Part shown: in pieces, positions 8,608 to 17,268 of the stretch
Layout of the letters: every line of letters begins with the position of its first letter
Position numbering within the stretch: the stretch's first letter is position 1
NCBI GenBank assembly: GCA_002737445.1
Contig: NSIR01000002.1
Span: 286,663 to 350,662, forward strand
Source: Nitrosarchaeum sp.
GTDB lineage: Archaea; Thermoproteota; Nitrososphaeria; Nitrososphaerales; Nitrosopumilaceae
DNA length: 64,000 nt
Direction: 5' to 3'
Position numbers and translations under genes: made by a program
The notes under the pieces: generated by a model
What the model was told of the DNA's origin: nothing
The model's database searches: none
The model's input: the letters and a program-made list of their open reading frames with translations, nothing else

Positions 8608-9525
8608 ATGAGTTTATCACTTTCAAAATATGTTTGGTTTAATGGTAAATTTATGACATTAGATAAAGCAAATGTTCCTATAACAACACATGCAATACAT
8701 TATGGAACATCTGTTTTTGAAGGAATACGTGCATACTGGAATGAAAAAAATCTTTTTGTATTTAGATTAGATGAACACATTAAACGATTTAGGAGTTCAG
8801 GGCAATTTTATAATATTTCGTTGAATTTTTCAGATAAAATTATCAAAGATGCCATAATTGGAATTTGTAAAAAAAATAAAATAAAAAAATCATGTTACAT
8901 AAGACCGTTTTATTTTATTGGTGATTATGGAATTAATTTACATGTTACAGAAAAGGCACCAACTAATGTTGCTATTTTTACATTTCCATTTGGTGATTTA
9001 TTTAATAAAAATGGAATCACTGCAGGAGTTGTATCATGGAGAAAATTTTCAGATATGTCTACACCTACTCAAGCAAAGATGGGTGGTAATTATCTTAATT
9101 CAATCATCGCAACACAAGAAGCAAAAAAAAATGGATTTGATGAGGCAATTCTACTAGATTATAATGGAAATGTGAGTGAAGCACCTGGTGAAAATATTTT
9201 TATTGTAAAAGAAAATAAATTAATTACACCTCCATTATCCTCATCAGCTTTGAATGGAATTACACGTGATGCTATTATTAAAATTGCAAAAGATCTTGAT
9301 ATAGATGTAATAGAAACTGAAATTGCAAGAAGTGAATTAACTATTTCTGATGAAATTTTTCTCACTGGTACAGCAGCTGAAATTACACCAATAATTTCAA
9401 TGGATGGTAAAAAAATTGGAGAGGGTAAATCTGGAAACATCACCAAAAGAATGATGGGTGAATATGCAGGCATAGTAATGAACAAAAACAAGAGTTACTC
9501 TCATTGGTTAACTGCGGTGTATTAG
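8608..9525 (+). CDS. ilvE: Branched-chain amino acid aminotransferase (fold-type IV PLP enzyme)
   Basis: The 305-residue protein shows HAIHYGTSVFEGIRAY, a PLP-site Lys in AKMGGNYLNS, the EAPGENIF segment and the TGTAAEITPI signature of IlvE. It transaminates Val, Leu and Ile with 2-oxoglutarate. A second IlvE of equal length is at 60960. This copy ends at 9525 and the next gene starts at 9526, so it is probably co-transcribed with a sugar-modification set. That leaves open whether its substrate is a branched-chain acid or something else. Confidence 0.9.
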   Translation: MSLSLSKYVWFNGKFMTLDKANVPITTHAIHYGTSVFEGIRAYWNEKNLFVFRLDEHIKRFRSSGQFYNISLNFSDKIIKDAIIGICKKNKIKKSCYIRPFYFIGDYGINLHVTEKAPTNVAIFTFPFGDLFNKNGITAGVVSWRKFSDMSTPTQAKMGGNYLNSIIATQEAKKNGFDEAILLDYNGNVSEAPGENIFIVKENKLITPPLSSSALNGITRDAIIKIAKDLDIDVIETEIARSELTISDEIFLTGTAAEITPIISMDGKKIGEGKSGNITKRMMGEYAGIVMNKNKSYSHWLTAVY

Positions 9526-10461
9526 ATGAAAATTGTTCAAATTGGTACTGGTGGGTGGGGGAAAAATCACACCAGAATACTATCACAGTTAGGTGTCCTC
9601 TCTGCAGTTTGTGATGTAAATGCTGAAAGAAGTAAGGAATATGGAGAAAAATATTCAGTAAATCACTATAGTTCATTAGATGATTTGATCAAGTCTGAAG
9701 AATTTGACGGAGCTTTTGTTGTAACACCAACTTCAACTCATACAGAAATTGCTACAAAATTGCTTGAAGCAAAAAAACATGTATTTGTAGAAAAACCAAT
9801 GACATACAAATCAGAAGACGGTCAGAGAATTGCAGAGTTGGCAGAAAAAAACAAGGTCATCCTAACATGTGGATACATTGAACGTTTTAATCCTGCAGTT
9901 GATATTGTGAAGAAATTTGTTAAAGAAAAAAAGTTTGGAGACCTAGTAATGCTCGAATTTCATCGAGAGAATAGGATGCCACTTCACATCAAAGATGTTG
10001 GAATAATTTATGATACTTCTGTACATGACATAGATACGGCAAATTGGTTGTTTGACGATACACCGCAGGTAGTTTTTGCAAGATCAGGTAGAATAAATCA
10101 TGAGCATGAAGATTTTGCAAGCATAATGTTAGGATATAAAAATGATAAAGTAGCAATTATTTCATCAAATTGGATCACACCAAAGAGAGTCAGAACATTT
10201 ACTGCAGTTTGCACAGATGCAATAATTACATCAGATTTTATTTCGCAGGAAGTAAAAGTAGAGAAAAAAGAAGAAACAGAAATTCCACGTAATGAAAAGC
10301 AAGAGCCATTATTATTAGAGATTCAAAGTTTTTTGGGATCCATAGAAGGAAAAAATGATGTAGTTGTAAAATCACAACAAGCAGTAAATGTAACGAAAAT
10401 AGCAGAAGCGGCACTTTTATCTAGCCAAAAAGGAATCCCAATTTATCTAGATTTAAAATGA
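9526..10461 (+). CDS. Gfo/Idh/MocA family NAD-dependent oxidoreductase
   Basis: The 311-residue protein has an N-terminal Rossmann motif (IGTGGWGKNH) and the family EKP motif (VFVEKPMTYKS), with its catalytic Lys. The C-terminal half holds the alpha/beta sugar-binding domain. Together with the acetyltransferase at 10733 it resembles the WlbA/WbpB plus WbpD steps that make acetamido-sugar nucleotides for surface glycans. The matching DegT aminotransferase (WbpE) is not in the window. It overlaps the next gene by 4 nt (ATGA). Confidence 0.85.
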   Translation: MKIVQIGTGGWGKNHTRILSQLGVLSAVCDVNAERSKEYGEKYSVNHYSSLDDLIKSEEFDGAFVVTPTSTHTEIATKLLEAKKHVFVEKPMTYKSEDGQRIAELAEKNKVILTCGYIERFNPAVDIVKKFVKEKKFGDLVMLEFHRENRMPLHIKDVGIIYDTSVHDIDTANWLFDDTPQVVFARSGRINHEHEDFASIMLGYKNDKVAIISSNWITPKRVRTFTAVCTDAIITSDFISQEVKVEKKEETEIPRNEKQEPLLLEIQSFLGSIEGKNDVVVKSQQAVNVTKIAEAALLSSQKGIPIYLDLK

Positions 10462-10727
10462 ACAAAACAATGATGGGTATTTTGGCATGTCCTATAGACA
10501 AAAATTATCCTTTAGAATTATATGAAATTAAAGAAAAAAACAATGTTGTTTCAGAAGGTGCACTATTTTGTTCCAAATGCTCTAGGTTTTATCCTATAAT
10601 CGAAGAGATACCAATAATGTTGCCAGATGAATTAAGAAATAAGGAGCAAGAGATTAAATTTCTTACAAGCAATAAGAAAAACTTACCTGAAAAAATTATT
10701 AGTATGGCAAATCCATGGCATTTGTGA
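10458..10727 (+). CDS. Trm112-like zinc-ribbon protein
   Basis: The 89-residue protein begins MNKTMMGILACPIDKNYPL and has a second knuckle CSKCSRFYPIIEEIPIMLP. This Cys and PIxExIPxMLP pattern is that of Trm112/YcaR family proteins. In archaea and eukaryotes Trm112 binds and activates several RNA and protein methyltransferases. Only three of the usual four Cys are evident (C11, C38, C41), since the first knuckle lacks its second Cys. It sits inside a sugar-modification operon, an odd place for a methyltransferase activator. Confidence 0.72.
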   Translation: MNKTMMGILACPIDKNYPLELYEIKEKNNVVSEGALFCSKCSRFYPIIEEIPIMLPDELRNKEQEIKFLTSNKKNLPEKIISMANPWHL

Positions 10728-10732
10728 TATAG

Positions 10733-11209
10733 ATGGTTACTAATTTTATTTCAGAAAAAGCAAAAATTGGAAATAATGTAAAGATTTGGCATTTTTCATA
10801 TATTGGAGATAATGTAGAAATTGGAGATAATGTAAAGATTGGTTCACTTGTACATATTGATTATGACGTAAAAATTGGAGAGAATACAAAGATAGAAGGA
10901 CAAGCATACATTCCACCACTCTCAAGAATTGGAAAAAATGTGTTTGTAGGACCTGCTGTTGTACTAACAAATGATCCATATCCAATGTGTAATAAAATGA
11001 TTGGAGTTACCATAGAAGATAATGCAGTAATTGGAGCACGAGCTGTTATCAAGGCAGGAGTAACCATTGGAAAGAACAGTGTTGTTGCAATGGGGGCAGT
11101 AGTAACTAGAGATGTTCCAGAAGATTCGGTGGTTATAGGAGTTCCGGCCACAATAAGATACACACGTAAAGAATATGATAAAAAACAGAGAAAGTGGATT
11201 GAAAGTTAG
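10733..11209 (+). CDS. Hexapeptide-repeat N-acetyltransferase (WbpD/WlbB type)
   Basis: The 158-residue protein consists largely of left-handed beta-helix hexapeptides (VKIGSLVHI, VEIGDNVKIG, VTIGKNSVVAMGAVV). It has a FVGPAVVLTNDPYP loop typical of acetyltransferases acting on 3-amino sugar nucleotides. With the upstream oxidoreductase it suggests synthesis of a diacetamido sugar for N-glycans or other surface polymers. It is the last gene of the ilvE-led cluster, and its TAG interlocks with the stop codon of the convergent membrane protein gene. Confidence 0.85.
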   Translation: MVTNFISEKAKIGNNVKIWHFSYIGDNVEIGDNVKIGSLVHIDYDVKIGENTKIEGQAYIPPLSRIGKNVFVGPAVVLTNDPYPMCNKMIGVTIEDNAVIGARAVIKAGVTIGKNSVVAMGAVVTRDVPEDSVVIGVPATIRYTRKEYDKKQRKWIES

Positions 11210-11436
11210 GATTTTATCTCTTTTTTAAATATCCAGTTTTTTAATTTCGACAATATCAGAATCCAAACTATCACTAAAATTATTGCAATAATTGCTTTAA
11301 GTATAGAAGTCAATAACAAATCAAAATCACCATAACCAGAGATAGAAAAAGGACCCAAAATTGTCACTAGAATTCCTCCTCCAGCAAGAATCAAAATCCA
11401 CATTACAAACAGAAATCCAAAAAGCCCTATCTTCAA
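11206..11436 (-). CDS. Small two-helix membrane protein
   Basis: The 76-residue protein has two long hydrophobic segments (about residues 5-30 and 42-63) and a basic C-terminal tail. I recognise no family. It overlaps the end of the sugar-phosphate transferase gene by 4 nt, so it is probably translated with it. It may be an accessory to that membrane enzyme, but this is inference from position only. Confidence 0.65.
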   Translation of the reverse strand: MKIGLFGFLFVMWILILAGGGILVTILGPFSISGYGDFDLLLTSILKAIIAIILVIVWILILSKLKNWIFKKEIKS

Positions 11437-12422
11437 ATTAACACGCTCATAAATGCAGTAATTATTGCAAGTATTCCTGAAAAAATTGCTAGTTTGAAAA
11501 TTGCATACCCAACTTGTTTTTCAGATAATGGTCCACTTGTAAGTATTAATCTCACGAGCGTTATAGGTGCAGTTTTATCACTAGTTGCTTTTAGTTTGAA
11601 ATCTTCAGTATGCTCTACAGGTTTTCCTTTGATTTGTCTGTGTTCTACAATTCGTTTCATGCTTGAGAGAAACAAAAATGAGTTAATTATAGCCGGTAAA
11701 AGTGCAACAGCTGCAATAATTTCTACATGTCCCACAATTGCAATTGCACCGTACATGGCACCCAAAGTCAAAGCACCAGAATCTCCAGGAAATATCTTGC
11801 TTGGAATTTTATGATATTTGTAAAATGCCAATGAAACAAATCCTAACGGTAAACTGATTATTGCTATTTCATAATTTTGTAAAATAAATAATGCAATACT
11901 TAATGAAAAACTTGCAATTATCATAAAACCACTTGCTACACCATTTAGTACATCAATTGAATTAATCGTATTACCTGTAATCGGAATCATAAAAATTATG
12001 AGTCCAAGATAAAGAGCAGGTATTTGGACGGTGCCAAATAAAGGAAATGACAAATTAGAATCATAGGTGCCAAGAAAAATTATTGGTGTCGAGGCAATTA
12101 CTAGAGCAATTGGTTTAAACCATCCACCCATAACTTTTCTATCATCTACATAACCAATCATAAATGCAATAAAGCTAGTAATAATTATTGCAAGAATTTC
12201 ATTGAGCTGAAAAAATCCATACAAAACAAGTTCAGATGTAATAATTCCAGCAATAATTGAAGGGCCGCCTGGTCTTACTACCATTACATGATCTTTTTTG
12301 TTCATGTCTTTAACTACAAGATTTCTTTTTTGTAGAAATTTGATTAGAGGTGGAGTGGTTACATACACTGTAAAAAATGCAACAATGCATGAAACTATTG
12401 CAGGTATTATCAATTCAGTCAA
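11433..12422 (-). CDS. Polyprenyl-phosphate N-acetylhexosamine-1-phosphate transferase (GT4, WecA/MraY/AglH type)
   Basis: The 329-residue integral membrane protein has about ten helices and the conserved loops of the family. These are IGYVDDRKVMGGW (the DDR metal site), NSIDVLNGVASG (usually NxxDGxNGL), FPGDSGALTLGAMYG and a His-containing VEHTEDFKLKA loop. It starts N-glycan or surface-polymer synthesis by moving a sugar-1-phosphate onto a lipid carrier. It directly follows the Hel308 gene in a run also holding MCM and GINS. The glycan genes at 9.5-11.2 kb lie on the other side. Confidence 0.85.
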   Translation of the reverse strand: MTELIIPAIVSCIVAFFTVYVTTPPLIKFLQKRNLVVKDMNKKDHVMVVRPGGPSIIAGIITSELVLYGFFQLNEILAIIITSFIAFMIGYVDDRKVMGGWFKPIALVIASTPIIFLGTYDSNLSFPLFGTVQIPALYLGLIIFMIPITGNTINSIDVLNGVASGFMIIASFSLSIALFILQNYEIAIISLPLGFVSLAFYKYHKIPSKIFPGDSGALTLGAMYGAIAIVGHVEIIAAVALLPAIINSFLFLSSMKRIVEHRQIKGKPVEHTEDFKLKATSDKTAPITLVRLILTSGPLSEKQVGYAIFKLAIFSGILAIITAFMSVLI

Positions 12423-14549
12423 TTATCTAACCTTACGTAACTCTGACTTTATGTTATCTGCGATGGTTGAACCAATTTTATCTATTTCTGCTAATTTATT
12501 CACAGGAATCTTTGCTAAATCATCCAAGGTCTTAATTCCGTGTTTATAGAGTACTCTTGCCCTTATTCGTCCAATTCCCTTTACTCTAACTAAATCTAAT
12601 AATTCTTCTCTAATACCATAAATAATTCGTCTTCGCAGATTCTCTAATTCATCAAGTAGATCTGCGCGCTCAACATGTTTTGAAATTTCTCTAAGACAGT
12701 ACAATAACCAATCTGCAGTCTCAACCATTCTATGCATATCTCCAGACTCGATTCCAAGACTATCAGAAAGGCTCAATTCAGAGGATTCGGTAATCCAAGA
12801 TTGTAAAGCAAGTAAACTCCTAGAGCAATCATATTCAGATATTGGCCTTAAAAGATCAGAGGAGTGATTTGTTATCATCAAACTTGCAGTTGAGTTGTCT
12901 TTTTGTCGAAGTGAAAATTTGGGGAAAAATTCTTCACAACTTGAAATCAAGTGTAAAAATCCAAAAGTGTGTGTCCTTTCTTTTGATACATTTTCAATTG
13001 CATCTCTAAAGTAAGTTGCAGTAAGCGGATCAATGTATAGCATTGAAGTCTTTTTTCCAAATTCTGTTGCAGCATATCTTTCACCTTTTTTAATAATTAA
13101 AAATGCGTTTGTGAGAAATCGTAAGGAAATATCAATTGCAAACTTTATTGTTGCTTTTCTTGATTGCAACCCACCTAATGTTTGCAAAAAGAAATCCAGA
13201 ATATCTTCTTTTTTAATTCCAGGACTAGTTACAATTACACTTAGCACATGAGTTCTCAGTGATTTATCATCTGTAATTTTTGATGCAATGGGTTCAGGTT
13301 CTCCGTGGATATAGTATTCCATTAGATCCTCACTATTTCCATTTCCAACAATAATTGATTCTCCGTAATCATCATACTGTGGTCTTCCTGCTCTGCCACA
13401 AAGTTGTTTGTACTCTAAAATACTAATTGGTGTGTTTCTGCCAACTTTTGCATTGTACCTATTGATATTTGATATAACGACTCTTCTTGCAGGAAGATTT
13501 ACACCTGCAGCTAAAGTTGGTGTGGAAGATAATAATTTGATCGTTCCTTTACGAAATTCAGTTTCTATTGTTTGTCTGCAGTTTTGATTCAGTCCAGCAT
13601 GATGAAATGCAACACCTTTTTTTATCAATGTTGCTAGAGTCTTGACCAATTCGGTATGTTCATTATTTGATAAAATTTTTTTTGAAATCTTTTCTAACTC
13701 TTCTGATTCTTTTTTTTCTAAAAATTGTGAAATAACCTCAGCTGCCTTTGTTGCAAGCGCTTTTGAGCGAGTCCTAGTTTCTGCAAAAACTAAGGATTGT
13801 CCTCCATCTCTTACTGATTGTACGCCTAAATCAATTGGTATTCCACAAAGACTAGGCTCGACTTCAAATTTTTTACCATCACTCATAGTTACTTCACCTG
13901 CATCATAGACTCCTTCTGAAAGAGGTACAGGTCGCCAGTCATTTTTTACCAGAATACAATCAAGCCAATTTGCTATCTCATCAGAATTTGTTATAGTAGC
14001 ACTAAGACCTACAATCTGCGGTTTAGATGCCAATAGTTTTAGTTTTGTCAAGATCATCTCCAATGTTGGCCCTCTACTTTCATCACCAATAAGATGAATC
14101 TCATCTGCAATAACCAATCCTATATCATCAATCCATTCAGCATTATGTCTGATTATAGAATCCATCTTTTCATTTGTTAAAATTATCACATCATTTTTTT
14201 CAAGATTTTTTTCAAGATTTTCAAAATCTCCAGTAGAGATACCAACTTTGATTTTTTTTCCTAATTCAACTTTTTCCAGTTTTTTAAATTCTGTGAATTT
14301 TTCAGCAGCTAATGCCCTTAGTGGACTAAGATAGATAACTTTACCATTGTTTTTTGAAAGATAACTAATTGTTGCAAGTATCGCTGTAAGAGTTTTTCCA
14401 CTTGCAGTAGGTGCAGAAACAAGTATGCTTTTTCCATCGAGTAATCCTGCATCAACACAATCAGCTTGAGGAGGATATAATTTGGAAAATCCTTCAGATA
14501 ATAGAAAATCAATTGCAGGTTTAAGAAGATCTAACTGTTCTATTTTCAT
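12423..14549 (-). CDS. hel308: Hel308/Hjm family Ski2-like DNA helicase
   Basis: The 708-residue protein has Walker A APTASGKT at residues 46-53, the DEIH box (VIADEIHLIGD), motif III SATITNSDEIA and motif VI QLCGRAGRPQYD. The C-terminal HhH-type segment reads VKGIGRIRARVLYKHGI. Hel308 enzymes unwind 3'-5' at stalled forks and recombination intermediates. Its start overlaps the MCM stop by 4 nt, so replication helicase and fork-repair helicase are probably co-translated. Confidence 0.95.
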   Translation of the reverse strand: MKIEQLDLLKPAIDFLLSEGFSKLYPPQADCVDAGLLDGKSILVSAPTASGKTLTAILATISYLSKNNGKVIYLSPLRALAAEKFTEFKKLEKVELGKKIKVGISTGDFENLEKNLEKNDVIILTNEKMDSIIRHNAEWIDDIGLVIADEIHLIGDESRGPTLEMILTKLKLLASKPQIVGLSATITNSDEIANWLDCILVKNDWRPVPLSEGVYDAGEVTMSDGKKFEVEPSLCGIPIDLGVQSVRDGGQSLVFAETRTRSKALATKAAEVISQFLEKKESEELEKISKKILSNNEHTELVKTLATLIKKGVAFHHAGLNQNCRQTIETEFRKGTIKLLSSTPTLAAGVNLPARRVVISNINRYNAKVGRNTPISILEYKQLCGRAGRPQYDDYGESIIVGNGNSEDLMEYYIHGEPEPIASKITDDKSLRTHVLSVIVTSPGIKKEDILDFFLQTLGGLQSRKATIKFAIDISLRFLTNAFLIIKKGERYAATEFGKKTSMLYIDPLTATYFRDAIENVSKERTHTFGFLHLISSCEEFFPKFSLRQKDNSTASLMITNHSSDLLRPISEYDCSRSLLALQSWITESSELSLSDSLGIESGDMHRMVETADWLLYCLREISKHVERADLLDELENLRRRIIYGIREELLDLVRVKGIGRIRARVLYKHGIKTLDDLAKIPVNKLAEIDKIGSTIADNIKSELRKVR

Positions 14550-16633
14550 ACTCTATTATAATGCCCGGGTTTTGATTCATAAATAGATGCTTCGCGAAGC
14601 ATTCTTCGAACATAGTTTCGTGCTTCTTCTTCAGTGAATTTTTCTGTTTTTTGTAATTCTTTTACAAATGCTTTTTCTTCAACTGCAATTTTATTATCAC
14701 CCTCCATTGATTTTAGGATATCCATGAACAATTGCATCTTAGATACTTCACTTCTTGGTCTTCCCTGTAAAACTCCTAAATCAACTTTACCGGTATTGAC
14801 ATCCACACCTGCATCTTGAAGCATACTCTGAATAAGAAATATTGCGCGTTCTGCATCTTCTTCTTCAACTTTATCTTTCATAAGCAATCTGGCTCTTGCT
14901 GTTGAAAGTCTAATTATACCTTCAAGTTGTCTAGGTGTAACTGTAATCATTTCTGGAGATTCTACATTTCTCATTTGAAGATAATATTCGAGAATCTTTT
15001 CTTCTGCTTCTTTTGTTAAATCAGGACTAGATCTTTTTGCATACGAAAGATATTTTGTTAAAGTATCTACATCAATTACAGAACGTTTGTCAGTTCCCTG
15101 CGGGGTGTGTAAATCAATTATGTGTCTTGCAATTTTTTCATCTTTTTCTCTTCCAGGAATATCACGTACTACAAAAATTAAATCAAATCGGGTCAATAAT
15201 GGAATTGGTAAATTAACATTTTCTGTTATATTTTTGAATGGATCATATTTTCCATACATTGGGTTTGCTGCTGCCAAAATGGATGTTCTTGCATTTAATG
15301 TCGCAACAATACCACCTTTTGCAATACTTGCTGATTGTTGTTCCATAACTTCATGAAGTGCACTTCTATCTTCAGGTTTCATTTTATCAAATTCATCTAT
15401 ACAAACAAGACCTTGATCACCAAGAACTACAGCGCCTGCTTCCAACATCATAATTCCTGTTTTGTCGCGGACTACTGCAGCTGTAAGACCTGCTGCAGTT
15501 GAACCTCTACCTGATGTGTATAATCCTCTTGGTGCAATTCGCGCACAAAATTTTAGCATTTCACTTTTTGCAGTACCTGGATCACCAACAAGAAATACGT
15601 TAATGTCACCTCTAATCTTGCTTCCATCTCCAAGTAATCTTTGATTTGAACCTACAATTAATAATAAAATTGCCTCTTTGATCAAAGATTGTCCCTGTAT
15701 ATGAGGTGCAAAAGAATCAATCAGTTTTTGATAAATATTTGGACTTTGTGAAAGGATTTTAATCATTTTTTCATCTTCAGGTGAAACTTCTTCTCTTACT
15801 ATTTTACGTGACGTCTTAGAACCACGCCCTCCCAAAAATTCAATATTATTTCCTTCAATTCGTAATCGATATAATCCACTGTGTCCTCTAGTTATTCCAG
15901 CAATAGATTCTTGTTCTACTCTTACTATTCCTGTTAAAATTATTCTATCCCCAGGTCTGGCATTATCTACAAGATCCTGCCTAATTGTTACATCAATGTA
16001 ATGAGGTAATTGCCCTGGAGGTAAATCTTCAGGAAGTTCCTGTAATCTGAGAATTTGAAAATCTATGAATTTACTAGCCTCAGGTTTTAATTCAAAATCT
16101 CGGTGCTTACAACTTGGATTATTACATATCATTGGAGTTTTTACATCCATTCCTTTAAGCTGAATTACTATAGTCTGATGTTCATCTGGACATAAAAATA
16201 CGAGTTCTTTTGCTAGTGGTTTTACTTCTGATGCTCTTACCACCATACCAGAAACACTAGCAATATTTCCAATAGTTTCAGCATTAATTTGTCGTAAACT
16301 TCTTTGAAGTGGATAATTTACTAATCTTACACGAGATTCATCTTTTATTTTTTCTGCGTAATCAGGAAATCTTGTTTGAAGTGTTTCATTAATTGCTCTT
16401 GAAAATGCATTTAAAATTCGATCAGGATCAATTGTAAAGATAATTTCTATTTCAGGTTCTACTACAAGATCATTATAATCAACAACAATGTATTTTGCAT
16501 TCTTTGGCATCATTTCATCAATTTGTTCTACATACTTGTAACTACCAAATTTGTCCTTAAATCGGGTGAGAAACTCTTTAACTTTATCAGATAATGCAGA
16601 ATCCGTAAAAGTACTAGTTTGAACTTTGCTCAT
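14546..16633 (-). CDS. mcm: Replicative MCM helicase
   Basis: The 695-residue protein has an N-terminal OB/zinc domain (FLCPDEH and ICNNPSC supply ligands). The AAA+ core shows Walker A GDPGTAKSEML, Walker B VCIDEFDKM and the arginine finger LTRFDLIFVVRD. A winged helix closes the C-terminus (EEEARNYVRRML). It is the hexameric 3'-5' helicase of the archaeal replisome. Its start overlaps the GINS gene by 20 nt, consistent with coupled synthesis of two CMG components. Confidence 0.97.
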   Translation of the reverse strand: MSKVQTSTFTDSALSDKVKEFLTRFKDKFGSYKYVEQIDEMMPKNAKYIVVDYNDLVVEPEIEIIFTIDPDRILNAFSRAINETLQTRFPDYAEKIKDESRVRLVNYPLQRSLRQINAETIGNIASVSGMVVRASEVKPLAKELVFLCPDEHQTIVIQLKGMDVKTPMICNNPSCKHRDFELKPEASKFIDFQILRLQELPEDLPPGQLPHYIDVTIRQDLVDNARPGDRIILTGIVRVEQESIAGITRGHSGLYRLRIEGNNIEFLGGRGSKTSRKIVREEVSPEDEKMIKILSQSPNIYQKLIDSFAPHIQGQSLIKEAILLLIVGSNQRLLGDGSKIRGDINVFLVGDPGTAKSEMLKFCARIAPRGLYTSGRGSTAAGLTAAVVRDKTGIMMLEAGAVVLGDQGLVCIDEFDKMKPEDRSALHEVMEQQSASIAKGGIVATLNARTSILAAANPMYGKYDPFKNITENVNLPIPLLTRFDLIFVVRDIPGREKDEKIARHIIDLHTPQGTDKRSVIDVDTLTKYLSYAKRSSPDLTKEAEEKILEYYLQMRNVESPEMITVTPRQLEGIIRLSTARARLLMKDKVEEEDAERAIFLIQSMLQDAGVDVNTGKVDLGVLQGRPRSEVSKMQLFMDILKSMEGDNKIAVEEKAFVKELQKTEKFTEEEARNYVRRMLREASIYESKPGHYNRV

Positions 16634-17144
16634 TTAGATCCCCTCTAATTTGTTTTTCGAATTCTATACTATTATCATGAATTGTTTTAAAGAAAATATT
16701 TTCTTCAACTGTTAATTTATTATATAAATCAGAATTAAGTTTTGTTGAATCTGCAAGTTTTACAAGCTTTCCCCTTCTCATTCTAAATAATTCTAACATG
16801 ATACTCTCCACATGATTGAAATCATCGCGATTCAAATTTTTCATTGATTCTTTAAGCTTAATGTAGAAATGAGGATCAAGTGTAGATAATTGGTATTCAC
16901 CGACCATTTTTTCTTTTGATAGTGCTTGTTTTAGTTCAGTGATCATATCAGGGGTTTCAAGTGTTGCAAGTTTATTTTGAGATAAAATTTTTCCTATCCA
17001 TTGAGGTAAATTCAACACTTCGCCTTGAGTTCCATAAATTTTAATTCCTGCCACATTAAATTTTATATCATGAATTATGGCAACTTTGGCATCCTTTAGC
17101 CCATATCCAATAGAATGAAGTTTTTCTATCTTATTAATTTCCAT
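16614..17144 (-). CDS. GINS complex subunit (B domain first, Gins23-like order)
   Basis: The 176-residue protein begins with a beta-rich segment containing INxPQW-like residues (LNLPQWIGKIL), as in the B domain of Psf2/Psf3. The helical A domain follows with ELFRMRRGKLVKLA, a hallmark of GINS proteins. The order B then A suggests the Gins23 class rather than Gins51. GINS activates MCM in the CMG helicase. It is the promoter-proximal gene of the mcm-hel308 unit, divergent from RFC. A second GINS subunit was not found in this window. Confidence 0.8.
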   Translation of the reverse strand: MEINKIEKLHSIGYGLKDAKVAIIHDIKFNVAGIKIYGTQGEVLNLPQWIGKILSQNKLATLETPDMITELKQALSKEKMVGEYQLSTLDPHFYIKLKESMKNLNRDDFNHVESIMLELFRMRRGKLVKLADSTKLNSDLYNKLTVEENIFFKTIHDNSIEFEKQIRGDLNEQSSN

Positions 17145-17186
17145 GTGAGATCAATACTTTTTCACAGGATCCTGATGTAGTGGATC

Positions 17187-17224
17187 GATCAATTCTGTTC
17201 ACTATTTTGTTAGATCAATTGATC
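17187..17224. promoter_or_regulatory. Repeated GATCAATT with a 12-bp palindrome between GINS and RFC
   Basis: GATCAATT occurs at 17187-17194 and again at 17213-17220. The second copy extends into the perfect palindrome GATCAATTGATC (17213-17224). These lie in the roughly 120-nt divergent control region of the GINS-mcm-hel308 and RFC genes. They are candidate operator sites. Their role is unproved. Confidence 0.4.
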
Positions 17225-17268
17225 CTATTAATTTCGATTTATTAGTGGGAAATAGACAAGAAGATCAC

